From: Paludibacter sp.
Lineage (GTDB): Bacteria; Bacteroidota; Bacteroidia; Bacteroidales; Paludibacteraceae
Assembly: GCA_028692715.1 (NCBI GenBank)
Contig: JAQUWU010000042.1
Coordinates: forward strand, 1 to 40,785
Reading direction: 5' to 3'
Length of the DNA: 40,785 nt
Of this stretch, positions 36,836 through 40,785 are shown piece after piece. The first letter of the stretch is position 1, and every line of letters begins with the position of its first letter. A program made the position numbers and the translations under genes. Below the pieces are notes generated by a model. The model did no database searches. It saw nothing but the letters and a program-made list of their open reading frames with translations, and was not told the origin of the DNA.

Positions 36836-38623
36836 TTAATTTGTTACTCTTTCCAACCGTTTCATAATGGAGAATATAAAGCTTGCTGAAAGCAAACAGC
36901 AAACGATGAAAATTAGCCACAATTGCCACAATTCCAATTTGTCCCAGAAAAAACTTCCAACAAATAGTAATTTATTTCCAACGGCAGTTGCCAGCAACCA
37001 ACCGCCTTGCATTAATCCCTGGAATCGTTGAGGTGCAACCTTTGAAACAAATGATAATCCCATTGGACTGAGGAATAATTCAGCTACGGTCAGCACCAAA
37101 TAGCTGCTTATCAACCAGTATGGGCTGATTCTTAAAGATTCGGGAGCTGCAACACCATTTAAATCGTGAGGTGATAACAGACTTAATGAACCAACCAAAA
37201 CTACTAAAAATCCTACGGCAGCGATTATCATTCCAATTCCGATTTTACGGGGAGTTGATGGTTCTTTTTTTATTTTATTTAACCAGGCAAAAACACCCAT
37301 TACCAAAGGTGTCAGGAATACAATAAACAATGGATTAAATGATTGAAAAACTTCAGGTGAAATGGCATTCATGTCAGAACTTGAAGAAACAAAGTAGTAA
37401 CATAATGCAGCTCCGGAAAGGGTCATAGCAGCACCTATTAATCTATTTGTAATTTTATTTTTACCAAATAATAGAAACAGCCCCCCAACTCCGGCAATAA
37501 ACGATAATATTGAGGGTAGAGTAAAGAAAATATTGGTGAACGGACTCACTTCTTTTACAATATAATCACGGGCAAAAAGGGTAAGCGTCAATCCATTTTG
37601 ATGAAAGGACATCCAAAAAAATATCACTACAAAAAATACAAGAATCAGAGATACAACCCTTGCTTTTTCTTCTTTGGTTGACGACATGATTATCCATGTA
37701 ACAAAGGTTCCGAATAAGCCGATAGCCATACCTGTTTTATAATCTTTCAGTAAACTTACAAGGAAAGTAACGAACCCACCAACTAAAAATGAAACTATCA
37801 AAGTCATTATTCCGGATTTGTTTTCTGCAGTTGATTTAGCTACTTTTCCCTTAACAACTTCTTTGTTCGGTAAATATTTATTGAAGAAAATATACGCCAA
37901 CAAGGATATTGACATAGCAATTGCTGCAATTCCAAATGCATAATTATATCCTCTTGAAAAAACTTCAAGATAGGAAGTGGCAAAAGCATGTAGATCCGTT
38001 ACATTACCCGTCAGACTGACATTATTAGCCAGTTTTAATAATTGCGTTGTATCAGTAAGTGTACCATTCAATAATTGATGACAAAGTGAAGGAATGCTTC
38101 CATCCTGTAAAAATCCATTTGTTTTCAACCACCAGTCACGTACTCCGGTTGCTGCAAAAGGTGCAAAAAATGCTCCAACATTTATTCCCATATAAAAAAT
38201 CATAAAGGCTGAATCCCTCAACTTTTCGTATTTTTCGTTATCGTACATTTGACCAACCACCGCTTGTAAATTCCCTTTAAAAAGACCGTTACCAAATGCA
38301 ATAATAAATAAACTTATCAGCGTTATATTTAGTCCTAAACCCGGCATTGCCATTAGCACATAACCGATGAGCATTACGATAATGCCGAGTAGTATTATAA
38401 ATTTATATTTTTTGGTATAATCGGCAACTATGCCTCCAATTAATGCCAGAGCATAAATTCCGAAATAAAACCAACTGTAATAGTCTCCGGCAACTTCTAC
38501 GGAAAGCCCGTATTTTACCTGAAGAAATAATACCAGAATGGCCATCATGGTATAAAAGCCAAACCGTTCGCCCATATTGGCGAAAAATGCAACGAGTAAT
38601 CCTTTTGGATGATTTTTTAACAT
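36836..38623 (-). CDS. POT-family proton-coupled oligopeptide transporter
   Basis: A 595-residue transporter of the POT/PTR2 family that imports di- and tripeptides with protons. The ExxERF-type motif appears as MGERFGFYTM (about 17-26). GNGLFKGNLQAVVGQMYD (about 112-129) and FMIFYMGINVGAFFAPF (about 141-157) match the PTR2 signatures. Some twelve to fourteen hydrophobic helices run the length of the protein. The frame is open a further 13 codons upstream, but that stretch is the end of an IS630 element, so MLKNHPKG at 38623 is the real start. The native promoter has probably been displaced by that insertion. Confidence 0.88.
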   Translation of the reverse strand: MLKNHPKGLLVAFFANMGERFGFYTMMAILVLFLQVKYGLSVEVAGDYYSWFYFGIYALALIGGIVADYTKKYKFIILLGIIVMLIGYVLMAMPGLGLNITLISLFIIAFGNGLFKGNLQAVVGQMYDNEKYEKLRDSAFMIFYMGINVGAFFAPFAATGVRDWWLKTNGFLQDGSIPSLCHQLLNGTLTDTTQLLKLANNVSLTGNVTDLHAFATSYLEVFSRGYNYAFGIAAIAMSISLLAYIFFNKYLPNKEVVKGKVAKSTAENKSGIMTLIVSFLVGGFVTFLVSLLKDYKTGMAIGLFGTFVTWIIMSSTKEEKARVVSLILVFFVVIFFWMSFHQNGLTLTLFARDYIVKEVSPFTNIFFTLPSILSFIAGVGGLFLLFGKNKITNRLIGAAMTLSGAALCYYFVSSSSDMNAISPEVFQSFNPLFIVFLTPLVMGVFAWLNKIKKEPSTPRKIGIGMIIAAVGFLVVLVGSLSLLSPHDLNGVAAPESLRISPYWLISSYLVLTVAELFLSPMGLSFVSKVAPQRFQGLMQGGWLLATAVGNKLLFVGSFFWDKLELWQLWLIFIVCCLLSASFIFSIMKRLERVTN

Positions 38624-38642
38624 AAAATGAGTATTTAAGTAG

Positions 38643-39257
38643 TCAATAAAAATTAATGTCATATTTTGAGCCGATTTGGCTAAGCACGATATTCAATTGT
38701 TCTTTAAGGTTTCTAAAGTTTCGATAAGCCTCGAAAGGGAGCCATTGATATTTTATAAATCTCCAAAGAATTTCAATCAGATTTAACTCTGGAGAATAAG
38801 CAGGAAGAAAATAAATAAGCAAATTCTGCTCTTTCCATTCTTGTATTTTTGCCATAAACTTGCGACTTTTATGTATCGGCGCATTGTCAATCACAGCAAT
38901 GGTTCTTTTGGTTATAGTTTTTACAAATTCGTCAAATATTCCGATTACAGCATCGGAGTTAAGCGTTCCTTCAAATGATTGCGAATAGAACTTGCAGCAA
39001 GAAGTCATAAGTCCAAATACACTTAATGATTGTCCCTTTGCGGCAGGCAATAATGTTGGTTTATCTTTGTGTTGCCACGCATAAGGAACACAGGGAGTTA
39101 AACCGAAATGGCTGGCATCGCCATAGTACAAATCAATATATCCAGACTTGTGCAATTCTTCAAGTTGTTCCAAATCAACTTTTTGCTTGTCAAACTGGTC
39201 TTGATTTCTTTTGTCTTTCAATGAGAGGCGACAGCGTTTCCAACTATAGCCCAGCAT
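38643..39257 (-). CDS. IS630 transposase, C-terminal (DDE) part
   Basis: A 204-residue DDE catalytic half of an IS630-family transposase. The acidic triad is intact: D47 (YGDASHF), D124 (AVIDNAPIHKS) and E162 (SPELNLIEILW). The N-terminus (YSWKRCRLSL) is the usual link between the DNA-binding and catalytic halves. It overlaps the upstream helix-turn-helix frame by 14 bases and lies in the +1 frame relative to it. The ATG at 39257 would allow independent or coupled translation, or the two parts may be joined by frameshifting. All catalytic residues are present, so the element may still be active. Confidence 0.9.
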   Translation of the reverse strand: MLGYSWKRCRLSLKDKRNQDQFDKQKVDLEQLEELHKSGYIDLYYGDASHFGLTPCVPYAWQHKDKPTLLPAAKGQSLSVFGLMTSCCKFYSQSFEGTLNSDAVIGIFDEFVKTITKRTIAVIDNAPIHKSRKFMAKIQEWKEQNLLIYFLPAYSPELNLIEILWRFIKYQWLPFEAYRNFRNLKEQLNIVLSQIGSKYDINFY

Positions 39258-39648
39258 CTTTTAAAAAATTTTGCAAGGTCAACTTGCAAACGTTTATTGA
39301 GTGTTCTTTTTCGAGTATATCAAGAATGGGATTGAGGTTTCGGTTGTGCTCTTCAACTAAATGGGGCAGCAAATCTGCTACTGATTTTAGTTTAAGTTTT
39401 GCTCCTTGACCTTTGGCTGAATACAATGCCAACAGTTTTTGTTCGGAATCCAGGGTATCCCATTTATTTAACAGTCTCGATATTGTTCGCCAATTAACGC
39501 CAACAATTTTTGCGACTTTGGTCATTGAATTACCTTTATTTGATAATAGAATGCACAAACAACGTTCTCTGACTACTGAATTTGGACTTGTTTTGTACAA
39601 ATTCTCTAGGTTTTGTTTATCCTCTGCTGATAGTGTTAATTGCCTCAT
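39244..39648 (-). CDS. IS630 transposase, N-terminal (DNA-binding) part
   Basis: A 134-residue N-terminal half with two helix-turn-helix regions: NSVVRERCLCILLSNKGNSM followed by KVAKIVGVNWRTISRLLNKW, and a second, NPILDILEKEHSINVCKLTL. It binds the element's ends. Just before its stop the minus strand reads T TTA AAA G (39265-39258), a slippery run next to the overlap with the catalytic frame. A good promoter pair lies upstream inside the element. Confidence 0.88.
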   Translation of the reverse strand: MRQLTLSAEDKQNLENLYKTSPNSVVRERCLCILLSNKGNSMTKVAKIVGVNWRTISRLLNKWDTLDSEQKLLALYSAKGQGAKLKLKSVADLLPHLVEEHNRNLNPILDILEKEHSINVCKLTLQNFLKDAGL

Positions 39649-39666
39649 ATACTATTGATTATGAAA

Positions 39667-39698
39667 CAAATATACGAAATTAAATTGATATATTCAAA
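39667..39698 (-). promoter_or_regulatory. Promoter of the IS630 transposase
   Basis: On the minus strand TTTG (39698-39695) and TATATTTG (39674-39667) are 20 bases apart, a full match to the Bacteroidota form, 18 bases before the transposase start. It may also drive the POT transporter gene by read-through. Confidence 0.65.
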
Positions 39699-39829
39699 TA
39701 ATTTAATAAATATGACAATAATTATTTAGAGTTACTTAGAACCCTAACCCCTAAAGGGGAAAAGGGATTCGTTAATATATTTGATTTTTTTTACTACTGA
39801 CCGACAAATAAATTAACATGTAAAAAAAA

Positions 39830-39856
39830 GGGAAGTCATCTAACAGATAACTTCCC
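39830..39856 (+). other. Hairpin in the IS4-type leader
   Basis: GGGAAGT-C-ATCT (39830-39841) pairs with AGAT-A-ACTTCCC (39845-39856) with one C-A mismatch and a 3-base loop. Positioned upstream of a TACTTTTG box (39866-39873). Insertion sequences often carry such hairpins to block transcripts entering from outside; that role is inferred. Confidence 0.6.
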
Positions 39857-39957
39857 CCGATATAGTACTTTTGTTTTACCACAAACAGATTTACTATATG
39901 GGCAAAGATAAATAAAAAAATTTAGTCGGTCAGCAGATTTTCAAACAAATCATCAAA

Positions 39958-40683
39958 ATGCTTCCACGCGAGCAGTTTGATTTATTAGTAAACCAGTGCA
40001 GTAGCGACCGTTATTACAAGCAATTTTTTTCGTGGGATCAATTGATAGTGATGCTTTTCGGGATATTGTCGCGTTGCGATTCGATGGGCGAAATTTGCGA
40101 TGGCATGCGCGCCTTATCTGGGAAATTAAACTATCTGGGCATGGATTGTGCGCCCTCCAAAAGCACTGCGGGCGATGCATTGCGTGATAGGGATGAAGAA
40201 CTTTTTCGATTGTATTATTTTGCGTTAATAGCTTATTTTCGTCCTCTTTTGTCGGTCAGCCGAAAAGAGAAGGTTAGTTTTGAGGAGTTTTATGCCTTTG
40301 ATTCTACCACCATAACGTTGTTTTCTCAAGTAATGAAAGGAGTTGGTCGTAATCCCAAAGGAGATGGCAAGAAAAAAGGGGGTTTAAAAGTACACATGCT
40401 GACCGACGTACATTCTGAAACTGCAATTTTTGCGAAAATAAGCGAAGCCAAAATGCACGATAAGAAGTTTTTGGCACATTTGAATCCAGGGAAAGGCAGC
40501 ATGTTGGTATTTGACAAGGCGTATAATTACTACGCCCAATTTGCAGACTGGTCTCAAGAGAGGGTAAATTTTGTTTGTCGCCTAAAAGACAATGCCAAAG
40601 CACAATTGCAAGATGTTTTATTTGAAAAAACTCTCCACAAAGAAGAATTTGGTGTTTATAAAGTCCCTATGTTTGTAAATTGA
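39958..40683 (+). pseudogene. IS4-family transposase, C-terminus missing
   Basis: A 241-residue remnant of an IS4-type transposase with a DUF4372-like N-terminal region (family members are about 380 residues). The first catalytic aspartate is D115 (YAFDSTTI), then GLKVHMLTD (143-150), and the second aspartate D186 (LVFDKAYNYY), followed by NFVCRLKDNAKA. The third region, with the catalytic glutamate (YREK type), is absent, so it cannot be active alone. The coding sequence departs from the family after about residue 236 and stops. Upstream the frame is open for 14 codons and includes family-like GQQIFKQII, but has no standard start codon there, so the N-terminus may also be damaged. Confidence 0.85.
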
Positions 40684-40690
40684 AAAGATA

Positions 40691-40773
40691 TTATGCATAA
40701 AAAAGCATAAGTTACAAGAGTATTAATAATTTTGAGGATCAAAACTTAAATTATAAAACCAAGTAACTTATGC
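40691..40773. repeat. Inverted repeats at the break of the IS4-type element
   Basis: GCATAAGTTAC (40705-40715) and GTAACTTATGC (40763-40773) are perfect inverted copies, and TTATGC (40691-40696) also pairs with GCATAA (40705-40710). The second copy overlaps an ATG at 40770 that opens a frame to the window end (MQTQR). This looks like the left end and start codon of another insertion sequence placed within the IS4-type one, cut by the window end. Confidence 0.55.
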
Positions 40774-40785
40774 AAACACAAAGAA

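Larger units (their letters stand above)
38636..39738 (-). mobile_element. IS630-family insertion sequence
   Basis: About 1.1 kb, the usual IS630 size, with two overlapping transposase frames. The ends form an imperfect inverted repeat: the innermost ten bases (TGTCATATTT at 38657-38666 against 39708-39717) are identical, the adjoining nine match at all but two positions, and TAAGTA recurs at both outer edges (38636-38641, 39733-39738). Exact tips and the expected TA duplication are uncertain. The element reads toward the POT transporter gene, whose start is 12 bases beyond its end. Confidence 0.8.
39797..40683 (+). mobile_element. Interrupted IS4-family insertion sequence
   Basis: Includes the broken IS4-type transposase and its upstream region. 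CTGACCGAC (39797-39805) recurs inverted as GTCGGTCAG (39925-39933) beside the coding start, so the first copy may be near the left tip of the element. The right end is missing: after 40683 the sequence changes to what looks like another element. Exact borders are not determined. Confidence 0.55.

Noticed and set aside
38624-38662. 13-codon N-terminal extension of the POT transporter
   Set aside because: It is encoded by the IS630 end and its junction; the family-typical N-terminus begins at 38623.

Overview
The window is AT-rich DNA from a member of the Bacteroidota, most likely an anaerobic or facultative Bacteroidales-type organism. The evidence is a complete type 9 secretion translocon gene (sprA) directly downstream of ruvA, a ferredoxin-dependent 2-oxoacid oxidoreductase operon, BACON, FadL-type and AsmA envelope proteins, and repeated promoter-like sites of the Bacteroidota form TTTG-N19/20-TAnnTTTG. 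No rRNA, tRNA or CRISPR array was recognised. Both ends lie in repetitive DNA (an inverted-repeat-bounded element at the left, broken insertion sequences at the right), as at the ends of a draft contig.

Layout. 1-419: a non-coding element with 18-bp terminal inverted repeats and a core of concentric stems. 0.5-6 kb: asnA (asparagine synthesis), a BACON lipoprotein, a flotillin pair (nfeD-floA) and a TPR/PD40 exported protein. 6-14 kb: a large AsmA-like protein, peptide release factor 3 (prfC), a FadL/OmpP1-type outer-membrane protein and an exported Gly/Tyr- then Ser/Thr-rich protein. 14-19 kb: prmA, converging on a four-gene operon for a 2-oxoacid:ferredoxin oxidoreductase, then a CYTH-domain gene whose upstream region is a 184-bp array of 23 in-register octamers. 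19-26 kb: a second folded repeat, an AddB-like nuclease without its usual AddA neighbour, a small broken gene, an MscS channel with a DUF302 protein, an exported superoxide dismutase and a small outer-membrane-like protein. 26-36.5 kb: ruvA-sprA and dsbD. 36.8-40.8 kb: a POT-family peptide transporter with an IS630 element inserted 12 bp upstream of its start, then an IS4-type transposase cut off by what looks like a further element.

Working together: much of the window concerns the cell envelope (SprA, DsbD, AsmA-like, FadL-like, flotillin/NfeD, MscS, exported SOD, lipoprotein). SprA moves T9SS cargo across the outer membrane and DsbD supplies reducing power to the periplasm. The oxidoreductase operon links 2-oxoacid decarboxylation to low-potential ferredoxin.

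I did not find a clearly new multi-gene system. The most unusual signals are non-coding: the concentric-stem element at the left end, the octamer array next to the CYTH start, two further inverted-repeat elements, and the IS630-dtpT junction. The Gly/Tyr-rich exported protein is the least explained large gene. All family assignments were made by reading the sequence; no database search was run.
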